Shown here in pieces: positions 1 through 10,130 of a stretch of DNA of 37,289 nt. The position numbers and the translations under genes were made by a program. Positions within the stretch are counted from its first letter, which is position 1; each line of letters starts with the position of its first letter. Source of the DNA: Crenothrix polyspora (GTDB lineage Bacteria; Pseudomonadota; Gammaproteobacteria; Methylococcales; Methylomonadaceae); assembly GCA_945902915.1 (NCBI GenBank), contig CAMDNJ010000015.1:1-37289 (forward strand), written 5' to 3'. The notes under the pieces were generated by a model. It saw nothing but the letters and a program-made list of their open reading frames with translations, made no database searches and was not told the DNA's origin.

Positions 1-1
1 T

Positions 2-661
2 GGCAATATGAACTGCATACCCCCTGCCCCAGGCTTTCTGGAAACCTTACGCCTAGTCTGTGATCGTTATCAAAGTGTGTTAATTTTTGATGAAGTTATG
101 ACCGGCTTTAGAGTGGCGAAAAATGGTGCGCAAGGCCTTTATAACATTAAGCCCGATTTAACCACGCTGGGTAAAATCTTAGGGGGCGGTATGCCTGTGG
201 GTGCCTTTGGTGGGCAGCGTAAAATCATGGAATACCTTGCGCCTTTAGGTCCTGTTTATCAAGCCGGAACCTTATCAGGTAATCCGATTGCTATGGCTGC
301 TGGCTTGAAAACCTTGGAACTTATTTCTCAAGCGGACTTTTATGAATCAGTCAGTGCAAAAACCGAAAAATTGACCACTGGCTTAACCGCACTCGCCCAT
401 CAAGCTGGCATTCCGTTCACTACCAATAGTGTCGGCGCCATGTTTGGTTTATTTTTCAGTACAGATACGCAAGTCGATAGTTTCGCTAAAGTGATGCAAT
501 GCGATCAAGAGCGCTTCAAAGCTTTTTTTCATGCCATGCTTGAAAATGGTATCTATTTAGCACCCTCCGCCTTTGAGGCCGGTTTTGTTTCCGCCGCGCA
601 TAGCGAAGCTGACTTGGATGAAACGCTAGCGACAGCGGCGGCCATATTTAAGCGTTTATAA
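2..661 (+). CDS. hemL: Glutamate-1-semialdehyde 2,1-aminomutase, C-terminal part (5' end outside window)
   Basis: Reading frame is open from base 2 ([17 protein letters not shown]...), with [34 protein letters not shown] and [15 protein letters not shown] motifs typical of HemL. Confidence 0.95.
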   Translation, partial: GNMNCIPPAPGFLETLRLVCDRYQSVLIFDEVMTGFRVAKNGAQGLYNIKPDLTTLGKILGGGMPVGAFGGQRKIMEYLAPLGPVYQAGTLSGNPIAMAAGLKTLELISQADFYESVSAKTEKLTTGLTALAHQAGIPFTTNSVGAMFGLFFSTDTQVDSFAKVMQCDQERFKAFFHAMLENGIYLAPSAFEAGFVSAAHSEADLDETLATAAAIFKRL

Positions 662-666
662 TAAAT

Positions 667-2007
667 ATGGATTTCATCAATACCTTACCACCCTTAGCTT
701 TGGTTTTTATCGGTTGTTTGCTAGGCGCATTATTAATGCGCCTAGCAAACGGTAAAGACAAAGCGACTATTAGCAAACTAGCCACCGATCTTGCAGTGTT
801 GTCAGAGAGATTAACGCAGTTTCAGAACAAAGAAACTGAATTTAAACAATTGCAACAACATTATCTGGAGGCCAAAAGCCAAATAGCCGAAATAGAGTCA
901 CGTACCGCTGAACAGTTAAAACATGCTGAAGAAAAATTAAACTTATTGAAAGACGCAGAACTTAGACTAATTAATCAATTTGAACAGCTGGCCAGTAAGA
1001 TCTTCGATGAACGCAATAAGCAATTTACCGAACACAACAAAACCAGCTTAGACCATATCGTTAAGCCCTTGCGCGAACAGCTAGGTGAATTTAAGCAGCG
1101 CATAGAAACGGTTTATGACAATGAAAACAAAGACCGTATTTCATTGCGCGAAGAAATTGTCTCGTTAAGACGCGATACCGCGCAAATGAATCAAGATGCG
1201 CTTAATCTGACCCGCGCCTTAAAAGGTGATAAAAAAACCCAAGGCAACTGGGGAGAAATGATCTTAGAAACTGTCTTGGAAAAATCAGGCTTACGTAAAG
1301 GCATAGAATACGAAACCCAAGGTGCATTTCGCGATGAAAGCAATAAACTCTTTAAGCCAGATGTCATCGTGCGCTTACCTGAAGATAAAGATATTATTAT
1401 CGACTCTAAAGTCTCCTTAGTTGCCTATGAGCGTTATTGCTCTAGTGACGATGATGAGGAACGCATCGCCGCCTTAAAACTCCATACCGAAGCCGTGCGT
1501 ACTCACATTAAGAGCCTGAGTGAGAAAGATTACTCGGGGCTTAAAGGTTTACGTTCACTGGATTTTGTCTTGTTATTCATGCCCATAGAAGCCGCTTTTA
1601 TTGCGGCCTTCCAAGCTGATGAACGCTTATTTTCTGATGCTTTTGAACATAAAATCATCGTGGTGACACCTACCACCTTATTAGCAACCTTACGGACCAT
1701 TGAAAACATTTGGCGTTATGAACGCCAAAACGAAAATGCTCGCGCCATTGCCGATAAAGCTGGGATTGTTTATGACAAAATTCGTGGCTTTGTAGAAGAC
1801 TTAGAAAAATTAGGTAAGCAATTAAGTACGGTCCATGCGACCTATGACGGTGTGATGAATAAGTTAACCTTAGGCAATGGTAACTTAATTCGCCAAGCTT
1901 CCAGCTTTGTAGATTTAGGTGTCAAAGTTAAGAAAACGCTACCCAAAAGTATCACCGAGCAAGCCGGCCTTGCTATTGATGAAATCGATCCGCTCTCTTC
2001 AGACTAA
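667..2007 (+). CDS. rmuC: DNA recombination protein RmuC
   Basis: N-terminal TM segment plus coiled coil, then GNWGEMILETVLEKSGLRKGIEYETQ and PDVIVRLPEDKDIIIDSKVSL typical of RmuC. Confidence 0.95.
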   Translation: MDFINTLPPLALVFIGCLLGALLMRLANGKDKATISKLATDLAVLSERLTQFQNKETEFKQLQQHYLEAKSQIAEIESRTAEQLKHAEEKLNLLKDAELRLINQFEQLASKIFDERNKQFTEHNKTSLDHIVKPLREQLGEFKQRIETVYDNENKDRISLREEIVSLRRDTAQMNQDALNLTRALKGDKKTQGNWGEMILETVLEKSGLRKGIEYETQGAFRDESNKLFKPDVIVRLPEDKDIIIDSKVSLVAYERYCSSDDDEERIAALKLHTEAVRTHIKSLSEKDYSGLKGLRSLDFVLLFMPIEAAFIAAFQADERLFSDAFEHKIIVVTPTTLLATLRTIENIWRYERQNENARAIADKAGIVYDKIRGFVEDLEKLGKQLSTVHATYDGVMNKLTLGNGNLIRQASSFVDLGVKVKKTLPKSITEQAGLAIDEIDPLSSD

Positions 2008-2032
2008 GAGTTGCCGGTATCTGCAAGAAAAA

Positions 2033-2062
2033 AAAGGCGCTTAATCTAACTTAAGCGCCTTT
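2033..2062 (+). terminator. Rho-independent terminator after rmuC
   Basis: AAAGGCGCTTAA-TCTAAC-TTAAGCGCCTTT, perfect 12-bp stem with 6-nt loop, 26 nt after the rmuC stop; A/T flanks on both sides so possibly bidirectional. Confidence 0.8.
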
Positions 2063-2236
2063 TGAGGGGTGACGACGGAGAGAACCATCACAATAATAGA
2101 TAGCAGTTGTTATGCCAATAGTTAAAAAGCCTTTATTTACTGAGCAAAGATGGCGTATTGAGCTCATGGCAATGCTCAAATACGCTCTATTAGTGAGCAA
2201 AATAACCTATGTACGCACCGTTATCGTGCAAATCAG

Positions 2237-3244
2237 CTAACTCGCTTGCTTAGACACACCACCCGCCAGTTCTTTGACTAATTTAGGTACTAAATAACCT
2301 GGCAATAAGGCTTGAACCTGTGCAATAAGTGCTATGGCAGCCAATTCTGACACCTCAAAATGTCCTGTGCCGGTAGCTTTATCTAACAGATGTAAATAAT
2401 AGGGAATCACGCCATGGCTAAACAGTTTTTCACTCAAAGCACATAAGACGGCAGCATTATCATTAACGCCTTGTAATAATACCGATTGATTAAAGACCGT
2501 GATGCCGTTGGCTCTAAGGCTCAAAAAGGCAGAAATGACCTCAGCACTAATTTCATTAGCATGATTACAATGCACGACTAATACCATGGTTTTAGTGCTT
2601 AGTTTTAAGGTATTAATAAAGTCTGTGCTGATACGTGCCGGCAAGACTATTGGTAAGCGACTATGAATACGGATACGTTTTATATGCTCGATAGCATTGA
2701 GTTGCTGTAATAATTTGCCTAAGCGCTCATCGCTGAGTAGCAGAGGATCACCACCACTTAAGATGACCTCGGTAATATCAGTATGTTCTTGAATATAGGC
2801 GATAGCCTCACTTTCTGCTTGTTTACTGAGTTGCAAGTCGGCATAGGGAAAATTACGGCGAAAACAATAGCGGCAATTAATGGCGCAGCTACCGGTATTG
2901 ATCAGTAAAACGCGGCCATGATATTTATGTAAAACACCGGTCAATGGAGCTGAGGCTAAATCGCCTACAGGATCATTATTAAAGCCAGGATATGTGACTA
3001 ACTCCTCATTAATCGGCAAGACTTGCCGTAATAAGGGGTCATTTGGATTGCCTTTTTCCATGCAGTCAGCAAAGCCTACAGGAACCCGTAACGGAAAATT
3101 TTTGGTTGCTGCCACAGAAACCGGTAAGTCTTTATACGATAGGCTCAGATAAAGGCATAAGTCCTCAATATTACTAAAAGCACCGGCCAATTGTTGTTGC
3201 CAATTTTTAGCAATGGTTGGGTTTTCATTAGGTAGTTCTGACAT
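2237..3244 (-). CDS. epmB: EF-P beta-lysylation protein EpmB (radical SAM lysine 2,3-aminomutase family)
   Basis: CAINCRYCFRRNFPY radical-SAM CxxxCxxC motif, LSGGDPLLLSD, and position divergent from efp. Confidence 0.95.
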   Translation of the reverse strand: MSELPNENPTIAKNWQQQLAGAFSNIEDLCLYLSLSYKDLPVSVAATKNFPLRVPVGFADCMEKGNPNDPLLRQVLPINEELVTYPGFNNDPVGDLASAPLTGVLHKYHGRVLLINTGSCAINCRYCFRRNFPYADLQLSKQAESEAIAYIQEHTDITEVILSGGDPLLLSDERLGKLLQQLNAIEHIKRIRIHSRLPIVLPARISTDFINTLKLSTKTMVLVVHCNHANEISAEVISAFLSLRANGITVFNQSVLLQGVNDNAAVLCALSEKLFSHGVIPYYLHLLDKATGTGHFEVSELAAIALIAQVQALLPGYLVPKLVKELAGGVSKQAS

Positions 3245-3329
3245 GAGTTGTTTATTTTAAAGTGTCTATCGATAGTAGCCTCTATTATAATGCTCAAGTT
3301 TTGTATTGTTTGTAATCTTGAGGGTAAAA

Positions 3330-3899
3330 ATGGCTAGTTACAGTACCAATGAATTTAAAGCCGGGTTAAAAGTCATGCTAGATGCTGACCCCTGTGCCAT
3401 TATCGAAAATGAATTTGTTAAGCCAGGTAAGGGCCAAGCCTTTAATCGGGTAAAAATACGCAACCTTAAAACAGGTCGAGTGATTGAACGCACCTTTAAA
3501 TCAGGTGACTCTCTTGAGGCTGCTGATGTCGTTGATGTTGCCATGCAATATCTGTATAACGACGGTGATTTTAGACATTTTATGGTGCCCGATTCCTTTG
3601 AGCAATATCAATGCAATGAAAAAGCCGTCAGTGATGCCAGCAAATGGCTTAAAGACCAAGACATGTGCACCGTCACCTTATGGAATGATTCGCCTTTATT
3701 GGTCACTCCGGGTAACTTTGTTGAATTAGCCATCGTTGAAACCGATCCAGGCGTTCGCGGCGACACCTCTGGCGGCGGCGGAAAACCTGCAGTCTTAGAA
3801 ACAGGCGCCGTTGTTAGAGTTCCGTTATTTGTACAACTTGGCGAAGTGATTAAAGTAGATACCCGCACTGGCGAATATATTTCACGCGTTAAAGAATAG
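3330..3899 (+). CDS. efp: Elongation factor P
   Basis: [38 protein letters not shown]...; the track ORF begins at a TTG 24 nt upstream but the ATG at 3330 matches the conserved EF-P N-terminus; Lys at position 34 is present. Confidence 0.97.
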   Translation: MASYSTNEFKAGLKVMLDADPCAIIENEFVKPGKGQAFNRVKIRNLKTGRVIERTFKSGDSLEAADVVDVAMQYLYNDGDFRHFMVPDSFEQYQCNEKAVSDASKWLKDQDMCTVTLWNDSPLLVTPGNFVELAIVETDPGVRGDTSGGGGKPAVLETGAVVRVPLFVQLGEVIKVDTRTGEYISRVKE

Positions 3900-4879
3900 T
3901 GCAAGCTGACTGGCAACCCAGTTGTTCTATAGAGCTACTGCATTTAAGAGCCCAAATTCTAGCAGAAATAAGACGCTTTTTTTTAGCTCGAGCAGTGCTT
4001 GAAGTTGAAACACCGATACTCAGCTATAGCAGTGGAACAGACCCACAATTAGATTTTTTTAGCGCTGATTATCACGCTCATCCTCTGCAACAAACGCTAT
4101 ATTTGCAAACCTCACCAGAGTTTGCCATGAAGCGTTTGCTAGCTGCCGGTAGTGGTTCTATTTATCAAATCTGCAAAGCCTTTCGGAATGGCGAATCTGG
4201 ACGCACTCATAATCCTGAGTTTTCTATACTGGAATGGTACAGAGTTGACTTTACCTTAAGGCAATTAATGGATGAAATCGCTGAGTTGATAGCGGCATTG
4301 TTTAAAGATCGCTATCAACTCAAGGCTACGCAACGAATCAGTTATCAATCGCTATTTTATAAGAACACTGGACTAGATCCGTTACAGTTTAATTATGATG
4401 CTTACTGTGCTTACGCTCTAAAGTCGGGGTCGCCTGAAGCCATAGAACTATGCAAGACTGATCATAATGCTTGGTTGGATTTTATTTTCAGCCATTTTAT
4501 TCAGCCATATTTAGGTGAAAATGCTTTATGCATGGTTTATGGTTACCCTGCTTGCCAGTCTTCTTTAGCACGTATTAATAAAGATAATCCGCTGATAACC
4601 GATCGTGTTGAACTTTTTATTAACGGCATTGAATTAGGTAATGGCTATTATGAATTGACGGATGCACAAGAGCAAAATCAACGCTTTGACGAAGAAATAC
4701 GCCTTAGAAAACAAAATAACAAAGCTACTCTCGTTAAAAATAAACAGCTTATTGCCGCACTACAATCAGGACTACCTGAATGCTCAGGTATTGCCATAGG
4801 CTTAGATAGACTATTGATGGTTTTAACTAAAAGTAATAGCATCGACGATGTAATTCCTTTTCCTATACTACGTTCTTAA
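3899..4879 (+). CDS. epmA: EF-P--lysine ligase EpmA (truncated LysRS paralogue)
   Basis: Class II LysRS-like core (FLARAVLEVETPILS, FRNGESGRTHNPEFSILEWYR, GIAIGLDRLLMVL) without anticodon-binding domain; GTG start overlaps efp stop (TAGTG). Confidence 0.95.
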   Translation: MQADWQPSCSIELLHLRAQILAEIRRFFLARAVLEVETPILSYSSGTDPQLDFFSADYHAHPLQQTLYLQTSPEFAMKRLLAAGSGSIYQICKAFRNGESGRTHNPEFSILEWYRVDFTLRQLMDEIAELIAALFKDRYQLKATQRISYQSLFYKNTGLDPLQFNYDAYCAYALKSGSPEAIELCKTDHNAWLDFIFSHFIQPYLGENALCMVYGYPACQSSLARINKDNPLITDRVELFINGIELGNGYYELTDAQEQNQRFDEEIRLRKQNNKATLVKNKQLIAALQSGLPECSGIAIGLDRLLMVLTKSNSIDDVIPFPILRS

Positions 4880-4898
4880 GTTAATTCAACTTTTGTTG

Positions 4899-4907
4899 TG
4901 TTATAAT
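4899..4907 (+). promoter_or_regulatory. Candidate extended -10 promoter element for bamA
   Basis: TGTTATAAT (TGn-TATAAT) 51 nt before the bamA ATG; no strong -35. Confidence 0.4.
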
Positions 4908-4957
4908 TTTTTTGTTTTTATCTTTTAATTCTTGCTGTTTTACTTTTAGCCGCCTAC

Positions 4958-7264
4958 ATGAATCAAAAATTTGTTACTTGTTTATTATTGCTAGGCCTAC
5001 TTGCTGCAAATGCAGCTAAAGCTGATGAAGAATTCGTTGTAAAGGATATTAAAGTTAAAGGCCTACAACGCATCTCTTTGGGGACCGTTTTTAACTATCT
5101 TCCTGTCAATGTCGGCACAAAATTCTCTTTAGACAACGTTGCCCCTTCGGTTAAGGCCTTATTTAAAACCGGCTTTTTCAAAGACGTCTCCATAGAAAGA
5201 GAAGGCTCTACCTTAATCATTAATGTTGTAGAGCGCCCTTCCATTGCTAAAATTGTCTTTGAAGGCAATAAAGATCTTAGTAAAGACGACTTAACTAAAG
5301 CCTTATCTAAAATTGGTTTAGCCGAAGGCAAAACCTTTGATCGACAAATTTTGGATAAGGTTGAACAAGAATTATCTAGGCAATATCTTAGCCATGGTAA
5401 ATATAGCTTAAGAATAACAACGGAAGTTACCAATCTATCGCGAAACCGCGTTAATATTGATATTAAAATTTCTGAAGGTAGAGTCACTAAAATAAAGCAG
5501 ATTAATATCGTCGGCAATACGGCCTTTGACGATAAAAAGCTGATGAAAAACTTTGAGCTAAGTACCTCTAACTTAATATCGTTTTATACTAAAGATGACC
5601 AGTATTCTAAGCAGAAGCTACAAGGCGATTTAGAATCGCTAAGATCTTATTATTTAGATCGCGGTTATATCAACTTTTCAATTGAATCGACACAGGTGGC
5701 TATCACCCCTGACAAAAAAGACATTTATGTCACTATTAACGTTAAAGAAGGCGATATTTACAAACTGTCTAAGGTAAAACTTGCAGGTAACTTAGTCGTG
5801 CCGTCGGAACAACTCATTAAATTAGTCAGCGTCGGCCCCCAAGAAATTTTCTCCAGAAAAAATGCCACGGAAACCTCAAAAGCCATACAAGATCGTTTAG
5901 GCGATGAAGGCTATGCCTTTGCCAACGTGAACATGGTTCCTGAAATCAACGAAGCTCATAAAACTGTCGAGATGACTTTCTTTGTCGATCCGGGCAAACG
6001 AGTTTATGTGCATCGTATTAATTTTCGCGGCAACTCTAAAACTCGCGATGAAGTATTGCGCCGAGAAATGCGTCAAATGGAAGCGAGCTGGGCTTCAAGC
6101 TCTAAAATTGAGCACTCTAAGACTCGACTCGAACGCTTAGGTTACTTTCAAACTGTTAACGTTGAAACCCCGCCTGTTATCGGCACGCCTGACCAAATTG
6201 ATGTGAATTATAAAGTCGAAGAAAAATCCTCGGGTAATTTGTCGGCTGGTGTCGGTTATTCACAGGTACAAGGTATCGTGTTGAATGCTAACATTGCTCA
6301 AGATAATATCTTCGGTTCTGGTAAGCGCGTCAATATTGCCTTTAATAATAGTACCTTTATGAGTAGCTATCAGTTTGGCTTTAATAATCCTTACTTTACA
6401 ACCGATGGCGTCAGCCAAGGTTATAACCTTGGTTACACGACAAGAAACTCCGGCGCTATCAATGTTGCCAATTATAATTCTAGCATTGCTAATGCCAGCA
6501 CTAGTTTTGGTTTACCGATTAATGAAACGGATTACTTGCTGTTTACCACGGAAGTGAAACATACTGGATTGGCGGCAACTACCTATTCATCCTCTCAAAT
6601 CACTAATTTTATCAATGGCGTAGGTAGTGATTTTATGACCTACAGCCAAGGTGTTAACTGGACCCATAATACCCTTAATAAAGCCATATTCCCTACTCAA
6701 GGTATACAACATCGCATCTCGGGTGTCGGCATGATTCCGGGCAGTGATATTACTTATTACAAGATTGGTTACCGCCAGCAACGTTATTATCCACTTGCTA
6801 GAGATTTTGTTTTTAAATTAAATGGTGAAATAGGCTATGGTGGGGGCTACATGGGCACTAATGGTTTACCGTTCTTTGATAACTATTTTGGCGGCGGTAA
6901 TGGCTCAGTACGCGGCTATAGAAATAACTCATTAGGACCTAGAGATTCTAATGGCTTTCCTATCGGTGGTGACACCAAACTCATTGGTAATGCGGAAGTA
7001 TTTTTTCCGGTACCGTTCTTATCAGAAACTAAGTCGGTTCGTATGGGCACTTTTTTTGATGCAGGACAGATTAGCGATGGTATTTCAGCAAATAACCTAA
7101 AATATTCTGCCGGTGTTTCTGGCGAATGGCTGTCGCCCTTTGGTGCTTTATCAGTGAGCGCTGCCTACCCACTTAATCCAGGCCATTATACCGTTGGAAG
7201 CGATCCCACCCCCTTAAAAGATCAAACGCAGCTTTTTCAATTTAATTTTGGCCAAAATTTCTAA
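4958..7264 (+). CDS. bamA: Outer membrane protein assembly factor BamA
   Basis: Signal peptide, POTRA repeats (FVVKDIKVKGLQRISLGTVFNYLPV), C-terminal surface-antigen barrel (GGGNGSVRGYRNNSLGPRD) ending FNFGQNF. Confidence 0.97.
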   Translation: MNQKFVTCLLLLGLLAANAAKADEEFVVKDIKVKGLQRISLGTVFNYLPVNVGTKFSLDNVAPSVKALFKTGFFKDVSIEREGSTLIINVVERPSIAKIVFEGNKDLSKDDLTKALSKIGLAEGKTFDRQILDKVEQELSRQYLSHGKYSLRITTEVTNLSRNRVNIDIKISEGRVTKIKQINIVGNTAFDDKKLMKNFELSTSNLISFYTKDDQYSKQKLQGDLESLRSYYLDRGYINFSIESTQVAITPDKKDIYVTINVKEGDIYKLSKVKLAGNLVVPSEQLIKLVSVGPQEIFSRKNATETSKAIQDRLGDEGYAFANVNMVPEINEAHKTVEMTFFVDPGKRVYVHRINFRGNSKTRDEVLRREMRQMEASWASSSKIEHSKTRLERLGYFQTVNVETPPVIGTPDQIDVNYKVEEKSSGNLSAGVGYSQVQGIVLNANIAQDNIFGSGKRVNIAFNNSTFMSSYQFGFNNPYFTTDGVSQGYNLGYTTRNSGAINVANYNSSIANASTSFGLPINETDYLLFTTEVKHTGLAATTYSSSQITNFINGVGSDFMTYSQGVNWTHNTLNKAIFPTQGIQHRISGVGMIPGSDITYYKIGYRQQRYYPLARDFVFKLNGEIGYGGGYMGTNGLPFFDNYFGGGNGSVRGYRNNSLGPRDSNGFPIGGDTKLIGNAEVFFPVPFLSETKSVRMGTFFDAGQISDGISANNLKYSAGVSGEWLSPFGALSVSAAYPLNPGHYTVGSDPTPLKDQTQLFQFNFGQNF

Positions 7265-7372
7265 GCAGTAGTTTGGTTTAAAAGAATTAAAATTTTATAA
7301 TTTAACGACATACCCTAAGCTTTTTATTATTATTATTTTTTTATTTAACTGTAATCGGAGATCCATCTAACC

Positions 7373-7876
7373 ATGAAAACAAAAACTGCTCTATTTCTAG
7401 GCTTAATGTGTGCAACTAATGTAAGTTTTGCGGACTTAAAAGTGGGCGTTATCAATATGAATTTGGTATTGGAACAAGCGCCTCAAATGGAAAAAGCTAA
7501 AAAACGTTTTGATCAAAAGTTTGGTCCTAGAGGTAAAATACTGGAATCTCAACAAAAAGAACTACAAACGCTAGAAGAAAAGCTAAACAAAGATGCTTCT
7601 GTGATGAGCGAAGCTGAAAAACAAAAAGCCGGCAAAGACTTTCAAAACAAAGTTAGAGATTTTAAGAAAACTGAACAAGAATTTAAAGAAGACATCAATG
7701 CTAACCGTAATGAAGAACTAGGTAAATTACAACGTAAAATCGGTGAAGTGGCTAGCAGTATAGCTAAAGAAGAAGAATACGACTTGCTTCTTTTATCTGA
7801 TGTTGTTGTTTATAAAAAAGAACAATTTGATATCACCACTCAAGTTGTAAAAAAACTATCTACTATCCCTGAATAA
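7373..7876 (+). CDS. skp: OmpH/Skp family periplasmic chaperone
   Basis: Signal peptide, KVGVINMNLVLEQAPQ start of mature OmpH domain, charged coiled coil, position after bamA. Confidence 0.9.
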   Translation: MKTKTALFLGLMCATNVSFADLKVGVINMNLVLEQAPQMEKAKKRFDQKFGPRGKILESQQKELQTLEEKLNKDASVMSEAEKQKAGKDFQNKVRDFKKTEQEFKEDINANRNEELGKLQRKIGEVASSIAKEEEYDLLLLSDVVVYKKEQFDITTQVVKKLSTIPE

Positions 7877-7929
7877 CAGTACTCGTTCCCTTTAGATCTA
7901 TAACATAACCGATAAGAAGCACTCTATTC

Positions 7930-8373
7930 ATGTCTATAACCTTAGATATTTTACAAATACAAGCATTCTTGCCTCATCGATATCCCTTTCTATTGATTGA
8001 CAAGGTGATAGAGTGCGAACCTGGAGTAAGGTTGTTAGGAGTGAAAAATGTCACTTATAACGAACCTTTTTTCCAGGGGCATTTTCCACAAAAGCCTATT
8101 ATGCCGGGCGTACTGATATTAGAAGCCTTAGCTCAATCAACGGGGCTTCTTGCTTCTGAAACAGCTGGCGATGAATTAATGGGCATGATCTATTACTTAG
8201 TCGGTATAGATAAGGCCAAATTTAAACGCCCCGTAGTGCCTGGTGACCAACTCATGCTGGAAGCGAAATTCATCAAAAGTAAACGTAATATTTGGGCTTT
8301 TGAATGCCGTGCAGAAGTTGACGGTGAGTTTGTTGCTAGCGCAGAAATCAGATGTGCGGCAGTGGTAAATTGA
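7930..8373 (+). CDS. fabZ: 3-hydroxyacyl-[acyl-carrier-protein] dehydratase FabZ
   Basis: [13 protein letters not shown] and [20 protein letters not shown] active-site motifs. Confidence 0.97.
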   Translation: MSITLDILQIQAFLPHRYPFLLIDKVIECEPGVRLLGVKNVTYNEPFFQGHFPQKPIMPGVLILEALAQSTGLLASETAGDELMGMIYYLVGIDKAKFKRPVVPGDQLMLEAKFIKSKRNIWAFECRAEVDGEFVASAEIRCAAVVN

Positions 8374-9146
8374 CTTTGATACATCCATCAGCCCTCATTG
8401 ATAGCCATGCCGAATTAGCCGAAGATGTCACTATCGGTGCTTTTTCAGTCATAGGCGCTGATGTAAAAATTGAATCCGGTACGGTGATAGGTCCTCATGT
8501 TGTCATAAAAGGACCTACTTCCATTGGTAAAGATAATCGTATCTATCAATTCACCTCTATCGGTGAAGATCCGCAAGATAAAAAGTATGCCTCAGAAATC
8601 ACCCGACTTGAAATTGGCGATAGAAATACTATTCGCGAATTTACCTCTATGCATAGAGGTACTCTTCAAGACCAGGGCGTGACTAAAATAGGTCATGATA
8701 ATTTATTCATGGCCTACACCCATGTTGCACATGATTGTATGATTGGCAACCATGTGATTATGGCGAATGGAGCCTCATTAGCTGGCCATGTACAACTTAA
8801 TAACCATGCTATTTTGGGCGGCTTTACTTTGGTTCATCAATTCACTCAAATAGGCCAGTTTAGTTTTGCGGCCATGGGCAGTGCCATCACTCAAGACATC
8901 CCGCCTTTTATTATGGTCGGTGGTAAGCCAACTAGGCCTCATGGTATCAATTCTGTCGGCATGGAACGTAATGGTATTTCCACAGAAAATATTAGATTAA
9001 TTAGAAATGCTTACAAAATAATCTATAAGATGAATTTGCGCTTAGAAGATGCCATTGTGCAAATGGAAGAACTGGCGGGAGACAGCAGTGAACTGTTAAA
9101 TATGATTAGTTTTTTACGTAATGTACGTAGAGGCATATTGCGCTAA
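8370..9146 (+). CDS. lpxA: Acyl-ACP--UDP-N-acetylglucosamine O-acyltransferase LpxA
   Basis: Hexapeptide repeats, [23 protein letters not shown] motif. Preferred start is TTG 8370 ([15 protein letters not shown] overlap with fabZ stop); the track ATG at 8352 adds six residues. Confidence 0.95.
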   Translation: MTLIHPSALIDSHAELAEDVTIGAFSVIGADVKIESGTVIGPHVVIKGPTSIGKDNRIYQFTSIGEDPQDKKYASEITRLEIGDRNTIREFTSMHRGTLQDQGVTKIGHDNLFMAYTHVAHDCMIGNHVIMANGASLAGHVQLNNHAILGGFTLVHQFTQIGQFSFAAMGSAITQDIPPFIMVGGKPTRPHGINSVGMERNGISTENIRLIRNAYKIIYKMNLRLEDAIVQMEELAGDSSELLNMISFLRNVRRGILR

Positions 9147-9339
9147 GATTTTTATCGTTCCGATGTTCCTGACCACAGTTATGCTTTCGTAAGGGCTTAT
9201 GCAATACGCCCCTACCAGCCATCACCTCAATACCTAATTTATCATTCCCACGCCTCTTTTATGCTGCGACCTAGAAACGGTAAGGCTTGTGTAGATAATT
9301 ATATTTCAATGGCACAGGTAAATAATTATAAATAACTTA

Positions 9340-9906
9340 ATGGCCGGCATAGATGAAGCAGGGCGAGGGCCACTAGCAGGGCCCGTAGTAGCGGCGGCTG
9401 TTATTCTTGACCCCAAACAGCCTATTGCTGGCTTAGCTGACTCAAAAATATTGAGTAAACTTAAACGAGAACACCTTGCTAAACTCATTAAAGCACAGGC
9501 TCTAAGCTGGTCTATAGCTATTGCCAGTGTCGAAGAAATTGATGAGTTTAATATACTGCAAGCAACCTTACTGGCTATGCAACGAGCCGTCTATGGACTG
9601 CCTATACAGCCGGATGAAGTCTTAGTCGATGGCAAGCAAATCCCTAAGCTATTGATACCAGCCCTAGCCATTATTAAAGGCGATAGTAAGATACCCGCTA
9701 TTAGTGCCGCCTCAATTATTGCAAAAGTTGAGCGTGACCGCCTGATGCTTGCTTATCATCAGCAACACCCCAATTATTCCTTCCATTTGCATCAAGGCTA
9801 CGGAACTAAGCTACATTTAGCAGAAATAGTAGAATTCGGTTTTTTAGACATACACAGAAAATCCTTTAATCCTTTAAGAACCATACTAAGCCAACAAAGA
9901 GACTGA
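9340..9906 (+). CDS. rnhB: Ribonuclease HII
   Basis: [23 protein letters not shown] and [21 protein letters not shown] motifs. Confidence 0.96.
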   Translation: MAGIDEAGRGPLAGPVVAAAVILDPKQPIAGLADSKILSKLKREHLAKLIKAQALSWSIAIASVEEIDEFNILQATLLAMQRAVYGLPIQPDEVLVDGKQIPKLLIPALAIIKGDSKIPAISAASIIAKVERDRLMLAYHQQHPNYSFHLHQGYGTKLHLAEIVEFGFLDIHRKSFNPLRTILSQQRD

Positions 9907-9949
9907 TAAAAGTGCGCAATAGTTTGCCGTTTTGTAGGGTTGATAAACG

Positions 9950-10123
9950 GGCTACCAACTTAATACGGGACAGTTTGAGCCTAGGCGAAAGACTAAGCCT
10001 AGGAGTTTAGCAACTTAAGGCGTGACAGATACTAGACTTAGTCTTTCGCCCTTTGTCTGCGCTTAGGAGAGACCTGTCTAAAAGTGAACGATTAAGCTTG
10101 TGTCCCGTCTTAAATTGGTAGCC
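9950..10123. repeat. MITE-like palindromic element, family A copy 1 (nested/inverted)
   Basis: Ends GGCTACCAACTTAATACGGGACA ... TGTCCCGTCTTAAATTGGTAGCC (21/23 inverted match), internal extra terminus CAACTTAAGGCGTGACA at 10011-10027; related to 30976-31103. Confidence 0.8.
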
Positions 10124-10130
10124 AGAATCA

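Noticed and set aside
3338-3916. ORFs 3338-3544 (-), 3484-3729 (+), 3608-3916 (-) over efp
   Set aside because: Alternative frames of the conserved efp gene.
5095-5517. 140-aa antisense ORF inside bamA (also 6375-6557 and 6587-6781)
   Set aside because: Overlaps a confident bamA coding frame; composition is typical of shadow translation and no recognisable domain.
8193-8388. Two antisense 63-aa ORFs at the fabZ/lpxA junction
   Set aside because: Antisense to conserved coding sequence, no protein family resemblance.
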